This document shows, in pieces, positions 43,896 through 52,686 of a DNA stretch of 64,000 bases (position 1 is the stretch's first letter; every line of letters starts with the position of its first letter). Below the pieces are notes generated by a model that worked only from the letters and a program-made list of their open reading frames with translations, ran no database searches and was not told where the DNA came from. Origin of the DNA: Oceanobacillus sojae (GTDB taxonomy: Bacteria > Bacillota > Bacilli > Bacillales > Amphibacillaceae). The DNA lies in NCBI RefSeq assembly GCF_900162665.1, contig NZ_LT727813.1:192961-256960 (forward strand), written 5' to 3'. A program made the position numbers and the translations under genes.

Positions 43896-45005
43896 ATGAC
43901 CCAAACAGCTATTACAAATATTAATACTTATTCCTCTGAATCAGGCAGTTTTTCCAAAAAGACACTCATTATAAAAGATGAGAAAATCGATGCTATTTTG
44001 CCTGGAAACCATATTCCTAACCATACTACTGTTATTAATGGCTCCGATTTGTTTCTGACTCCCGGTTTTATTGATACTTGTTCGCAAATTGGATTGACAG
44101 AAAAAGGAATTCGCTGGGAGGGTAACGACAGCACAGAGCCAGATGAAATTAAAAGCGAAAAACTGCATGTATTGGATGGTATTTATCCATTCGATAAAGC
44201 CTTTAACGATGCTGTTTCTTCTGGTGTTACAGCTGCTCACATTGTTTCTTCAGCAGAAAGTATTGTCGGAGCACGCACTGCTGTCATTCATACCAATGGT
44301 CCTACCGTTGAAGATATGGTTCTCCATAAAAAACTGGGGTATTCCTATTCCATGGGAGATGTCCCCAAGAAGACATTTTGGGAACGGACCCGTACTCCCT
44401 TAACCCGCATGGGGATTGCTCATAAAATCCGGCGATCTTTAACTGATTTACAAAAAGAAAAGAACCTTAAAGAGGAACTCTTATTTATTCGCTGTCATCG
44501 CGCAGATGACATTGCCACTGCCTATAGAATTGCAGAGGAATTTGGCATAGATTTTGTATTTATCCATGCTACGGAATACAGAAAATTAAGAAATCCGATA
44601 TTAAACTATCCTAAAACAATTGTTGCAGGTCCTTATTTTCAGCCAATTGAAAGGGCAGAGCTAAAAACTCTGGATCCGGCTGACTACTATTTCTTCCATA
44701 AACAAGCAATAAACTATACATTTTCTACAGACCACCCTACTAATTCTGTAACCCATCTGCAATTAGAGGGCTCTCTTGCTGTAAAAAATGGTGTCCCGGA
44801 ACAGCAGGTATTAAACGCTTTAACAAAAGATGCTGCCAAACTATTAAATATCGAGCACAAAACTGGTGATATTCAGAAAGGTTTATTTGCTGACCTTGTT
44901 TTATGGAATGGGCATCCTTTAAGTCTGACTTCAAGAGCAGTTCGTACGTTTATAAAAGGAAAAGAAGTTTACAGGGAGGGAGAAAAAAATGCTTCATATA
45001 TTTAA
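43896..45005 (+). CDS. Amidohydrolase-superfamily protein with altered metal motif
   Basis: This 369-residue protein has the amidohydrolase fold (imidazolonepropionase/allantoinase-like branch) and is a paralogue of the next gene. Where active members have HxH after strand 1, it reads PGFIDTCSQIGL, giving C62 and Q64. Other metal-site segments survive: LFIRCHRADDIA, FIHATEY and FSTDHPTNS. It keeps family residues GIRWEGNDSTEP. Loss of both strand-1 histidines suggests altered or no hydrolase activity, or a regulatory partner for the second amidohydrolase. The start has AGCAGGTG upstream. It overlaps the next gene by 17 nt. Confidence 0.8.
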   Translation: MTQTAITNINTYSSESGSFSKKTLIIKDEKIDAILPGNHIPNHTTVINGSDLFLTPGFIDTCSQIGLTEKGIRWEGNDSTEPDEIKSEKLHVLDGIYPFDKAFNDAVSSGVTAAHIVSSAESIVGARTAVIHTNGPTVEDMVLHKKLGYSYSMGDVPKKTFWERTRTPLTRMGIAHKIRRSLTDLQKEKNLKEELLFIRCHRADDIATAYRIAEEFGIDFVFIHATEYRKLRNPILNYPKTIVAGPYFQPIERAELKTLDPADYYFFHKQAINYTFSTDHPTNSVTHLQLEGSLAVKNGVPEQQVLNALTKDAAKLLNIEHKTGDIQKGLFADLVLWNGHPLSLTSRAVRTFIKGKEVYREGEKNASYI

Positions 45006-46164
45006 AAACGCAACAATTTATACAATGAATGAAAAGAATACCATATTAGAGCACGCAGATTTATGGATTAAGAATGGAAAAATTATTAAAGTTGGAGTGA
45101 ACACAGACATCCCTGAAGAAGCAACGGTAAGAGATTTGGATGGCCTACCAATTACTCCTGGATTAATTGATATTCATACACATGTTGGAATTTGGGGAGA
45201 AATTAATGAACGAATCAATGATGCCAATGAATACTCTGAGCCCTATACCCCCATGATGTCTGCAATAGATGGCATTGATATTAATCATTTTTCATTTGAT
45301 CTGGCAAGAAAAGGAGGCGTAACTACTGTTCAAACAGGGGCTGGCAGTGCTAATCCTATTGGCGGTGTATGGACCATTTTAAAAACAGGCGGAAATTACC
45401 TGGAGGAAATGCTAGTTACAAGGAAAAGCGGGCTTAAAGGAGCTCTTGGAGAAAATCCTAAAAATACATTTGGTCAGAATTATCATAAAAAGCCGTATAC
45501 CAGAATGTCAATTGCCAATATCATTCGTGAAGGGTTTGAAAAAGCAAGTCAACTGACAAACGAAGAAAAAAAAGAAGCATTAAATAACTATTCAGAGTTA
45601 TCGCCATTTATAGAAGTACTCGATCATCAAATGCCATTGCATTTGCATGCCCACCGGGCCGATGATATTGCTACAGCTATTCGAATAGCTAAGGAATTTA
45701 ATATTCAATTATCACTGGAGCATTGCACCGAAGGACACTTCATGCTGGAAGCTATTAAGAAAAGCGGTGCAAAAGTTACGCTAGGCCCATTTATGCTGCC
45801 TGCAACTAAATATGAAACCAGAAACCTTACTCCAGCAGCTCCCAAATTATTTCATGAAGCAGGAATACCCTTTGCAATTATGACAGATCATCCTTTCATT
45901 CCGATTAATTACTTAATTATATGTGCTGCAGAAGCAGTCAAATATGGTTTAGATGAGACGGCTGCGTTAAGAAGCATCACTATCGAAGCAGCAAAATTAA
46001 CTGGAATAGCGCATCGCGTCGGCTCACTGGAGGAACAAAAAGATGCAGATTTTGTTATATGGTCTCACCATCCGTTCCATACCTATGCCAATGTTTTAGA
46101 AACATATATCAACGGGGAAAACTATTACTCTAAGGAGACGGAAAAATCATGTATCCAACCATAG
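44989..46164 (+). CDS. Amidohydrolase (imidazolonepropionase-like branch)
   Basis: This 391-residue amidohydrolase has a complete metal set: GLIDIHTHVGIWGE (H63, H65), LHLHAHRADDIATAIRIA, LEHCTEGHF and IMTDHPFIP (aspartate). It resembles a group of uncharacterised bacterial cyclic-amide or dipeptide hydrolases rather than HutI or dihydroorotase. GGGAGGGAG precedes the ATG inside the upstream gene. It overlaps the AroM gene by 16 nt, so all three plus-strand enzymes are co-translated. With the transporter, it likely hydrolyses an imported amide. Confidence 0.85.
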   Translation: MLHIFKNATIYTMNEKNTILEHADLWIKNGKIIKVGVNTDIPEEATVRDLDGLPITPGLIDIHTHVGIWGEINERINDANEYSEPYTPMMSAIDGIDINHFSFDLARKGGVTTVQTGAGSANPIGGVWTILKTGGNYLEEMLVTRKSGLKGALGENPKNTFGQNYHKKPYTRMSIANIIREGFEKASQLTNEEKKEALNNYSELSPFIEVLDHQMPLHLHAHRADDIATAIRIAKEFNIQLSLEHCTEGHFMLEAIKKSGAKVTLGPFMLPATKYETRNLTPAAPKLFHEAGIPFAIMTDHPFIPINYLIICAAEAVKYGLDETAALRSITIEAAKLTGIAHRVGSLEEQKDADFVIWSHHPFHTYANVLETYINGENYYSKETEKSCIQP

Positions 46165-46835
46165 GCGTTATTACTATCGGGCAAACCCCAAGGGTGGATA
46201 TGATCCCGGCTATGCAAAATATTTTCCCCGATAATACAGCTATCGTGGAAAGAGGTGTACTTGATAATAAAACAGAAAAAGAAATATTAAATTTATCTCC
46301 AAATGAAAATCAGACTGTTTTAGTTTCTCGTTTATCGAATGGAGATAAAGCAGTTATTGCCAAGGAAAAAATACTTCCTTTTATACAAGATTTAATTAAT
46401 GAATTAAATCTGTCAGATACAACAATGATATTATTGGCTTGTACTGGTCAATTCCCTAAGTTCATCAGTAATGTTCCTTTAATTTATCCTGATTATCTGT
46501 TAAACCATGTAGTAAAAGGAGTCATCCAGGAGGGAATAATCGGAGTGGTTATCCCCCTTCCAGAACAAAAGAACTCCATCATCAAAAAATGGGAAACAAT
46601 AGGATTAACAGCTATTCCAAAAGCTTGTTCTCCTTATAATTTTAATAAGTCAGAGTTAATCAAAGCAGCAGATGAATTGGAAAAACTGCCAATAAAGGCT
46701 ATTGTACTTGATTGTATGGGTTATACAGAAGAAATGAAATCTATTGTTCAAGAAAATACCAATAAGATGGTTTTCTTGGCAAGAAACGTTATCTATCAAA
46801 CGATGGCTGAATTGTCTTCATTTCAAAGTGAATAA
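46149..46835 (+). CDS. AroM-family protein
   Basis: This 228-residue protein matches the AroM family: the opening TIGVITIGQTPRVDMIPAM, then ERGVLDN, MILLACTGQFP (C98), IGVVIPLPEQ and VLDCMGYTEEMK (C189). The two cysteines in ACTG and DCMGY resemble the catalytic pair of Asp/Glu/hydantoin racemases, suggesting a racemase-like role. AroM was named from its place beside aroL in E. coli, but its function is not established. Here it is the last gene of the amidohydrolase operon. Co-occurrence with DUF1177 and Opp genes points to catabolism, not aromatic synthesis. Confidence 0.82.
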   Translation: MYPTIGVITIGQTPRVDMIPAMQNIFPDNTAIVERGVLDNKTEKEILNLSPNENQTVLVSRLSNGDKAVIAKEKILPFIQDLINELNLSDTTMILLACTGQFPKFISNVPLIYPDYLLNHVVKGVIQEGIIGVVIPLPEQKNSIIKKWETIGLTAIPKACSPYNFNKSELIKAADELEKLPIKAIVLDCMGYTEEMKSIVQENTNKMVFLARNVIYQTMAELSSFQSE

Positions 46836-46848
46836 ACTAGTTTTTTTT

Positions 46849-46876
46849 AGTGGGAGTTGATTGATTTTCTCCCACT
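46849..46876 (+). terminator. Stem-loop after the AroM gene
   Basis: AGTGGGAG (46849-46856) and CTCCCACT (46869-46876) are perfect 8-bp arms 14 nt past the AroM stop. A run of eight T lies before, not after, the stem, so termination efficiency is uncertain. Confidence 0.45.
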
Positions 46877-47020
46877 TATTCAATACAGAATTTCATAAAT
46901 TTGGTTGTACAGCCCCTGACTGAAATAAATTTAGTTTATAGGCTCAGCTCACTACTACTCCTTTAATTCCCTTTCCCCTTTATATTATATTTTGCAGCTT
47001 TCCCTTCAAAATACAGATAA

Positions 47021-47842
47021 CTATCTTTGTTTACTAAAATCCGTTAAAGAATCTATTACCTTCAATCCGTCTCTCTCTTCATCATGACCATGCGGCTGAA
47101 TATAAACTGCATCCATGCCCAATGACAGTGCCGGAGCGATTTCATTAATAAAGTTATCCCCGACTGATACCCCCTCAGCCGGTTCAATTTCATACTGTTC
47201 AATCAGGTGCTCCATCCATTTCTTTGTGTATGCAGGTTTTTTCGCTGAGGTAATCATATGGTCAAAGATATTTGTTAAATCAAGTTCATTTAATAAACGT
47301 GTTACATCCTCCCGATCGCTGTTCGTCAACAATACAATCTGTGTTTTTTCTTTTAATTGCAATAAATAAGTGCGTAGGCCTTCCAGCTTCTCTATTGTAA
47401 AATCATCTGATACCATGAATTCTTTTGTTGCCAAATAACTGCTGTAGTTTTCTTCCACCCCATAATGCTTTGCACTGGCAAAAGGCAGCCACCAGCCATC
47501 TCCAATAGCAACCAAATGATTGAAATCAAATTGCTGCGGCCCGGGATAGTATTCTTGCGTCTCAGTCTCAGACAATTTTTCACCATTCCAGCGATATGCT
47601 GCGGAGACCTCAAAGGTTAAAGAATCTATAGTTAAAACCAAATCACGGGCAGCATCATACACCTTCCCAATAGAAACAAGGTGCTTTCCTGCCTTCATCG
47701 CTTCATACTCGCGCAAATAGTCGGCCTGATAGGCAGGCGCTACTTTTTCTTGCAGCAGCTTAGCATAATAATCAAAATGCTCTGTTCCTTCATATAGTGT
47801 GCCATCTAAATCGAAGATAACCAGCTTATAATCTTTTAACAT
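47021..47842 (-). CDS. HAD-superfamily hydrolase
   Basis: This 273-residue cytoplasmic phosphatase-type protein has motif I FDLDGTLYEG (10-19; nucleophile D11 and acid D13), motif II VLLTNSD and motif III/IV K..GVSVGDNFINEIAPALSLGMDAVYI. The large helical insertion after motif I marks a C1-cap HAD enzyme. HAD hydrolases dephosphorylate varied metabolites, and no substrate is evident. It lies alone on the minus strand between the AroM operon and the phosphonate transporter. Confidence 0.8.
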   Translation of the reverse strand: MLKDYKLVIFDLDGTLYEGTEHFDYYAKLLQEKVAPAYQADYLREYEAMKAGKHLVSIGKVYDAARDLVLTIDSLTFEVSAAYRWNGEKLSETETQEYYPGPQQFDFNHLVAIGDGWWLPFASAKHYGVEENYSSYLATKEFMVSDDFTIEKLEGLRTYLLQLKEKTQIVLLTNSDREDVTRLLNELDLTNIFDHMITSAKKPAYTKKWMEHLIEQYEIEPAEGVSVGDNFINEIAPALSLGMDAVYIQPHGHDEERDGLKVIDSLTDFSKQR

Positions 47843-48026
47843 TATATACGTCCCCCAATCCCTTTCATCATAGCATATGTTACATATCCGGAAGAGTAAA
47901 AATAATCTTTTAAATTACAAATAATTCCGCATTTTGATAAAATTCATCAAAATTCTGTAGATTTCTTCTATCCCAATCACTTATAATAAATATGAAATGA
48001 AATAAATTCACCGGGAGGGAAATAGA

Positions 48027-48917
48027 TTGTTCAAAAAAGGAATATTCTTATTTTTCACATTAATTTTGGCAGTTATGCTGGCCGCATGCGGCTCTGATTC
48101 AGGTGATGGGGATGACACGCTTATCTTAGGATTTGTTCCTTCAACCGATTCTGACAAGATTGCAGACAATATCGAGCCAATGGTAGAACGTCTGGAGGAA
48201 GAGCTTGACCGTGATGTGGAAGGCCGTGTAATGACAAATTTCAGCGGACTCGTAGAAGCTTTAGGCAATGACCAGGTTCATATTGGTTTTATTCCCGCTT
48301 TTGGTTATGTTCAGGCAACTGACCGCTACGATCAAGTAGAAGTTTTTGCAAAATCTATCCGTGACGGAGAATCATCTTATCGTGCTCAATATACTGTCCG
48401 TGCAGATTCAGATATTGACAGTTTAGAAGATTTGGAGGGTAAAATCTGGGCATTTGCTGACCAGGGATCTACATCCGCATATTTATTCCCGGCAGCACAG
48501 CTTATGGATGACTACGGTGTAGAAGATTTAGAGACATACTTCAGCAATCAAATCCAGACCGGCTCGCATGATGCGGCCCTGGTTACTGTCCTGGAGGGAG
48601 ATGCAGACTTTGCAACAACATTCGAGGATGCACGTACAAACATAGTAGAGGATTATCCGGAAGCAATGGACGACCTCGTACCATTAGATTTCACTGAACC
48701 AATTCCTAATGACACAATCAGTGCAAATACAAATCTGTTAAGCGAAGAAGAAGTAGAACAGATCAAAGAAATTTTCATGGGCTTTAATGACGATGAAGAA
48801 ATGATTAACGTAATGGATGAAGTGTATAACTGGACTGGCCTTGATGAAGCGACAGATGAAGAATATGATATCGTCCGCGATGTTTATAGTAAATTCCAGG
48901 ATCAGTTTGATGAGTAA
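48027..48917 (+). CDS. phnD: Phosphate/phosphite/phosphonate-binding lipoprotein, PhnD family
   Basis: This 296-residue lipoprotein has signal peptide MFKKGIFLFFTLILAVM, lipobox LAAC and an acidic linker (SDSGDGDD). The PhnD domain includes LILGFVPSTDSDKIADNIEPMVERLEEELDRDVEGRV, VHIGFIPAFGYV, IWAFADQGSTSAYLFPAAQLMDDYG and the ligand-type region around GSHDAALVTVLEGDADFATTFEDAR. The start is TTG, fixed by CGGGAGGGAAA 4-8 nt upstream. It is the first gene of phnD-phnC-phnE-phnE and is followed by a 14-bp perfect hairpin. Confidence 0.9.
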   Translation: MFKKGIFLFFTLILAVMLAACGSDSGDGDDTLILGFVPSTDSDKIADNIEPMVERLEEELDRDVEGRVMTNFSGLVEALGNDQVHIGFIPAFGYVQATDRYDQVEVFAKSIRDGESSYRAQYTVRADSDIDSLEDLEGKIWAFADQGSTSAYLFPAAQLMDDYGVEDLETYFSNQIQTGSHDAALVTVLEGDADFATTFEDARTNIVEDYPEAMDDLVPLDFTEPIPNDTISANTNLLSEEEVEQIKEIFMGFNDDEEMINVMDEVYNWTGLDEATDEEYDIVRDVYSKFQDQFDE

Positions 48918-48958
48918 ACCATACTGTAGTCAAAATGAAGATTAAGGTATTCCTGTCT

Positions 48959-48995
48959 GATTCTAAGAGGAATGAAAAATCTTCCTCTTAGAATC
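48959..48995 (+). promoter_or_regulatory. Intercistronic hairpin between phnD and phnC
   Basis: Arms 48959-48972 and 48982-48995 are exact 14-bp reverse complements with a 9-nt loop. TATAGG follows, not a U-tract. It probably protects phnD mRNA or limits reading into the transporter genes. Confidence 0.6.
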
Positions 48996-49059
48996 TATAG
49001 GACACACTTTATCTCCGCAGATTCCTGCTAATCCTTAAACAAAAAAGGAGATTTCCATT

Positions 49060-49836
49060 ATGATAGAGTTTAAAGATGTTTCCCTTGTTTATCCGAATGG
49101 AACGCAAGGTTTGAAAAATATCAATATCCAAATCAATCCCGGTGAATTTGTCGTTGTTGTCGGATTATCCGGTGCCGGGAAATCAACATTGATCCGCAGT
49201 ATAAATCGGCTGGTGAAGCCTACTGGCGGAGAACTGCTGATTGATAATGAGAATATTTTAAAATACGGCTCACGGGACCTTCGTAAACTGCGGACAAAAG
49301 TCGGTATGATCTTTCAAAATTATAATCTCGTGAAGCGCTCCTCCGTAATGAAAAATGTTATTTCCGGCCGCTTAGGTCATACAGGAACACTGAAAAGCTT
49401 GTTTAACCTTTACCCAAAAGAAGACCAGGCACTGGCTTACCGCAGTTTACAGCGGGTAAATATAGCTGATAAATTATATCAGCGTTCTGATCAATTAAGC
49501 GGTGGTCAACAGCAGAGGGTTGCCATAGCCCGTGTGCTTACCCAGCAGCCAAATATTATTCTTGCGGATGAACCGGTTGCATCACTCGATCCGCCGACAT
49601 CCCATCAGGTAATGACCTACTTGCGGAAAGTAAATAAAGAAGACAATATCACTACCATTGTCAATCTGCATTTTATTGATATGGCAATGGAATATGCGGA
49701 CCGAATTATCGGGATGAGAGCAGGTGAAGTCGTGTATGACGGGCCTGTCAGTGATGTAAATGAAGCAACATTCGAAGAGATTTACGGAAGAAAAATTCGT
49801 GATGAGGACCGGGTAGGAGGTTCTGATGATGAGTAA
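49060..49836 (+). CDS. phnC: Phosphonate-type ABC transporter ATPase, PhnC
   Basis: This 258-residue ATPase has Walker A GLSGAGKST (35-43), Q-loop IFQNYNL, signature LSGGQQQRVAIARVL, Walker B IILADEPVASLDPP and the switch histidine in NLHFID. NLVKRSSVMKNVISGRLGHT is typical of PhnC. AAAGGAGA precedes the ATG. It overlaps the first PhnE gene by 11 nt. Confidence 0.93.
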   Translation: MIEFKDVSLVYPNGTQGLKNINIQINPGEFVVVVGLSGAGKSTLIRSINRLVKPTGGELLIDNENILKYGSRDLRKLRTKVGMIFQNYNLVKRSSVMKNVISGRLGHTGTLKSLFNLYPKEDQALAYRSLQRVNIADKLYQRSDQLSGGQQQRVAIARVLTQQPNIILADEPVASLDPPTSHQVMTYLRKVNKEDNITTIVNLHFIDMAMEYADRIIGMRAGEVVYDGPVSDVNEATFEEIYGRKIRDEDRVGGSDDE

Positions 49837-50629
49837 AACAAATCAACCAACATTGCAGGGCATATCATCCAATAAAACGAAATTACGGATATCTGCTATT
49901 TTCATCATCATTGTTGGTTTTTATCTTTTTACTTCGATAAAAACAGAATCTTCTCTTCTTGATTTATGGAGTGGGAAAAATGGTTTTATTAATATTGCCA
50001 AAAGCCTGTTTCCACCACATTGGAGCTATGCATCAACTGTGATGCCGCAGTTGATCGAAACCTTACATATGGCAATTATTGCAACAACAGTCGCTGCCCT
50101 GATCAGTATTCCAATCAGTTTATTATCGGCTGCTAATCTTTTTCCAAATCCATTTATCCATCTGCCGGTGCGTTTTATTATGAACGTGTTACGTACTATC
50201 CCGGATATATTACTTGCATTGATCTTCGTGGGCATCTTTGGCGTTGGTGTCTTTCCGGGGATTATGGCGTTAATTATTTTCTCTTTAGGATTACTCGCTA
50301 AGTTATTGTACGAAACCATTGAATCCATTGATATGAATCCAATTGAGGCAATACGTGCTTCAGGCGGAAATACAATGCAGGTTATCGCATATGCAGTCAT
50401 ACCGCAAGTACTCCCTCAATTTGTTTCGTTTGGACTGTATGTATTTGAAGTAAACGTCCGCGCTTCCCTTGTGCTTGGTTTTGTAGGAGCGGGCGGTATC
50501 GGTCTTCTGTTAAACCAGCAGGTGAGCTGGGCCAACTATCCAAACGTAATGACAATTATTATTATTATCTTTATATCCGTTGTGATTATTGATTACATCA
50601 GTAACAAAATAAGGGAGCGACTAATATGA
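49826..50629 (+). CDS. phnE: Phosphonate-type ABC transporter permease, PhnE (first copy)
   Basis: This 267-residue permease has six helices and a PhnE-type EAA loop (ETIESIDMNPIEAIRASGGNTMQVIAYAVIPQVLPQFVSFGLYVFEVNVRASLVLGFVGAGGIGLLL). It is a paralogue of the next gene and probably forms a heterodimer with it. It overlaps phnC upstream and the second phnE by 4 nt (ATGA). No C-P lyase or phosphonatase genes follow in the window. Confidence 0.92.
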   Translation: MMSKTNQPTLQGISSNKTKLRISAIFIIIVGFYLFTSIKTESSLLDLWSGKNGFINIAKSLFPPHWSYASTVMPQLIETLHMAIIATTVAALISIPISLLSAANLFPNPFIHLPVRFIMNVLRTIPDILLALIFVGIFGVGVFPGIMALIIFSLGLLAKLLYETIESIDMNPIEAIRASGGNTMQVIAYAVIPQVLPQFVSFGLYVFEVNVRASLVLGFVGAGGIGLLLNQQVSWANYPNVMTIIIIIFISVVIIDYISNKIRERLI

Positions 50630-51429
50630 CAGAATTTACGTTACCTCCTAAACAGAAGAAAACACCTTGGCAAAAGATGAGACCTTATGTTATTGGCATC
50701 ATTCTTCTCGCCATCTATATCTGGACGTTTACAAGTATTGAAATCCGCTGGAGCCGTGTTTTCAGCCAGCATACTATTGAAAGTTTAACACGTGTTATAC
50801 CTCAGCTGTTTTCCCCCGACTGGTCTGCCTTCGGGAAAGTAATGGGGCTTATGTGGGAGACCTTGCTGATGGCTTATACAGGTACTCTGATGGCAGCAAT
50901 ATTAGCTATTCCTTTTGGCTTCTTTGCTGCACGTAATATGGTAAAAAACAAGTTTTTAAACACAGCCTCTAAATGGGCATTGAATGCTATTCGTGCTTTT
51001 CCGGAGCTTGTTTTAGCTTTAATGTTCGTAGCAGCAGTAGGCCCGAGACCTTTTGCCGGGGTTATTGCTATCGCAATCGGCTCCATCGGGATGCTCGGTA
51101 AACTTTATAGTGAGGTTATTGAATCCATCGATATGAATGTAGTTGAAGCATTGGAGGCAAATGGGGCAAATAAGATTCAGGTATTGTTTTATGGAATTAT
51201 CCCACAAATTATTCCTGAATTTTTATCCTATGCAATTTACCGGTTTGAAATTGACGTCCGCGCCTCCACCATTTTAGGTATTATCGGCGCCGGAGGTATT
51301 GGAACCCTGATTACCATAGCAACAACAAACCGGAACTGGTCTGAAGTTGGATTAATTTTACTGGTTATTATTGTTGTCGTTACGCTGATTGATATTATTA
51401 GTGCGCAGATCAGGAAGCGGCTCGTTTAG
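50626..51429 (+). CDS. phnE: Phosphonate-type ABC transporter permease, PhnE (second copy)
   Basis: This 267-residue permease has six helices and the loop EVIESIDMNVVEALEANGANKIQVLFYGIIPQIIPEFLSYAIYRFEIDVRASTILGIIGAGGIGTLI, equivalent to the same region of the first copy. GGGAGCG ahead of ATG overlaps the end of the first phnE. A strong terminator follows at 51461. Confidence 0.92.
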   Translation: MTEFTLPPKQKKTPWQKMRPYVIGIILLAIYIWTFTSIEIRWSRVFSQHTIESLTRVIPQLFSPDWSAFGKVMGLMWETLLMAYTGTLMAAILAIPFGFFAARNMVKNKFLNTASKWALNAIRAFPELVLALMFVAAVGPRPFAGVIAIAIGSIGMLGKLYSEVIESIDMNVVEALEANGANKIQVLFYGIIPQIIPEFLSYAIYRFEIDVRASTILGIIGAGGIGTLITIATTNRNWSEVGLILLVIIVVVTLIDIISAQIRKRLV

Positions 51430-51460
51430 TTTCAAAATGCTTTATAAAAAAGTAAATTTA

Positions 51461-51503
51461 GATTCCATGTAAGGTTTTGATCTGACATGGAATCTTATTT
51501 TTA
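51461..51503 (+). terminator. Terminator of the phnDCEE operon
   Basis: GATTCCATGT (51461-51470) and ACATGGAATC (51485-51494) make a perfect 10-bp stem followed by TTATTTTTATT, 31 nt past the last phnE stop. Confidence 0.85.
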
Positions 51504-51528
51504 TTAATAGAATTGCCAAAAAAGCTTC

Positions 51529-52245
51529 TCATTTTACTTTTTTAATTACTCCATTCAGCGCAACCTTAGAACTGGCATAATGTACTAATGGGGGTTCTCC
51601 GATAGTATTTTCCGGTAAAACTAAAGATTGTTTTTCTATATTTACCTCAGCATTTCTGATTTCCCATCGGTCATGCTGAATATCCCCGCGATATAACCTG
51701 CCATTTTTATAAGACCAGAAAATATACCGCTCCAGCAGCCAATAATCCAGACTCTGTTTTTCAGGATAGAAAGCATGTCCCACTGGAGAATAGCTTGTCT
51801 GAAATGCAGCAGACAACTTCCCTTTGCGGGTACTGTATATTCGATATGTGTTTGCATATTTTCTCATAACCATATCTGCATGAAGAAAAGGAGCGTTTAC
51901 TATCCTCCCTCCCAAAGCAGCAGATAATTTATTTGTATCCATTGTAAAGAAAAAAACGCCCATTTCTCCTTTCCTCTTTATATAAGTTCTTACATTTATT
52001 TGCAGCATTGGGTGTATATAAGGAACCCTTGGTAAATAACGAAGGCGATTTTTACTGACTTTAAAAGAGACAATACTGATCCACGCCTGCCCATTATATG
52101 TGTCCAGTTCTACTTCTTTTGGAAGGTACATTTTTATAGTTTCAGGTGATATCGGATAATGAAGGAATAAGATGTGTTCCCATTTTTGGAGCAGCACCCA
52201 GGGAAAAGAGTTATTTAATTTTTGAGTTATTTTTTCACTCATCAT
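51529..52245 (-). CDS. DUF2071-family protein (YqjF-like)
   Basis: This 238-residue soluble protein matches DUF2071: LLQKWEHILFLHYPISPETIKMYLPKEVELDTYNGQAWISIVSFKV, PYIHPMLQINVRTYIKRKGEMGVFFFTMDTNKLSAALGGRIVNAPFLHADM, SYSPVGHAFYPEKQSLDYWLLERYIFW and the closing VHYASSKVAL. The fold resembles acetoacetate decarboxylase, but the catalytic role in this family is unknown. It is a single gene without operon partners. Confidence 0.82.
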   Translation of the reverse strand: MMSEKITQKLNNSFPWVLLQKWEHILFLHYPISPETIKMYLPKEVELDTYNGQAWISIVSFKVSKNRLRYLPRVPYIHPMLQINVRTYIKRKGEMGVFFFTMDTNKLSAALGGRIVNAPFLHADMVMRKYANTYRIYSTRKGKLSAAFQTSYSPVGHAFYPEKQSLDYWLLERYIFWSYKNGRLYRGDIQHDRWEIRNAEVNIEKQSLVLPENTIGEPPLVHYASSKVALNGVIKKVK

Positions 52246-52354
52246 TTGAAGCCTTTCCTTTATCAGTATTTTTATTTAGGCTTGCTTCTTTCCTAGTATT
52301 CCACGTTCTTTGAATTTTTAAAATAAGTTCTGAAGGAATAGAGCTAGTTATCAT

Positions 52355-52398
52355 AAAAATAGTGCCCTCCCACTCAACAGCAGAAAGTCACTATTTTT
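52355..52398. terminator. Bidirectional stem-loop between the nagB remnant and the DUF2071 gene
   Basis: AAAAATAGTG (52355-52364) and CACTATTTTT (52389-52398) form a perfect 10-bp stem with T-runs on both strands. It would end the nanE transcript running left. Confidence 0.75.
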
Positions 52399-52456
52399 CG
52401 TTTTCGATATTTTCTCACAATCTCCAGCTTTTATAATTAAAAGCTTTTTAGAAAGG

Positions 52457-52686
52457 TTATTTATCTTCAGCATTACTTAATGCCGCTTCACCTGCAATAA
52501 TCCTTACATGCTCATGCTTTTTTAAAATGGATGCCGGGAAATCCTCAGACACTTCACCATTTAACCATTTTGCCGTTGCATCTGCTTTTGCTTCACCAGA
52601 AACGAGTAAAAGAATCCCTTTACTGCTTATAATTGTCTCAATTCCCTCAAATAGTCCTTGACATTCGTTATAAGTATCAGCCGATT
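52457..52686 (-). pseudogene. 5'-truncated glucosamine-6-phosphate deaminase (NagB)-like remnant
   Basis: Right after the nanE stop, the +2 frame reads SADTYNECQGLFEGIETII, SSKGILLLVSGEAKADATAK, WLNGEVSEDFPASILKKHEH and VRIIAGEAALSNAEDK, then a stop at 52457-52459. This is the C-terminal third of the NagB/AgaI sugar-phosphate deaminase-isomerase family (compare the LLVSGE.KADA and SEDFPAS blocks). It has no start codon or ribosome site, and the catalytic N-terminal two thirds are missing. The upstream part appears to have been lost at the junction with nanE. NanE makes GlcNAc-6-phosphate, so a NagB enzyme is what the pathway would use. Confidence 0.75.
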
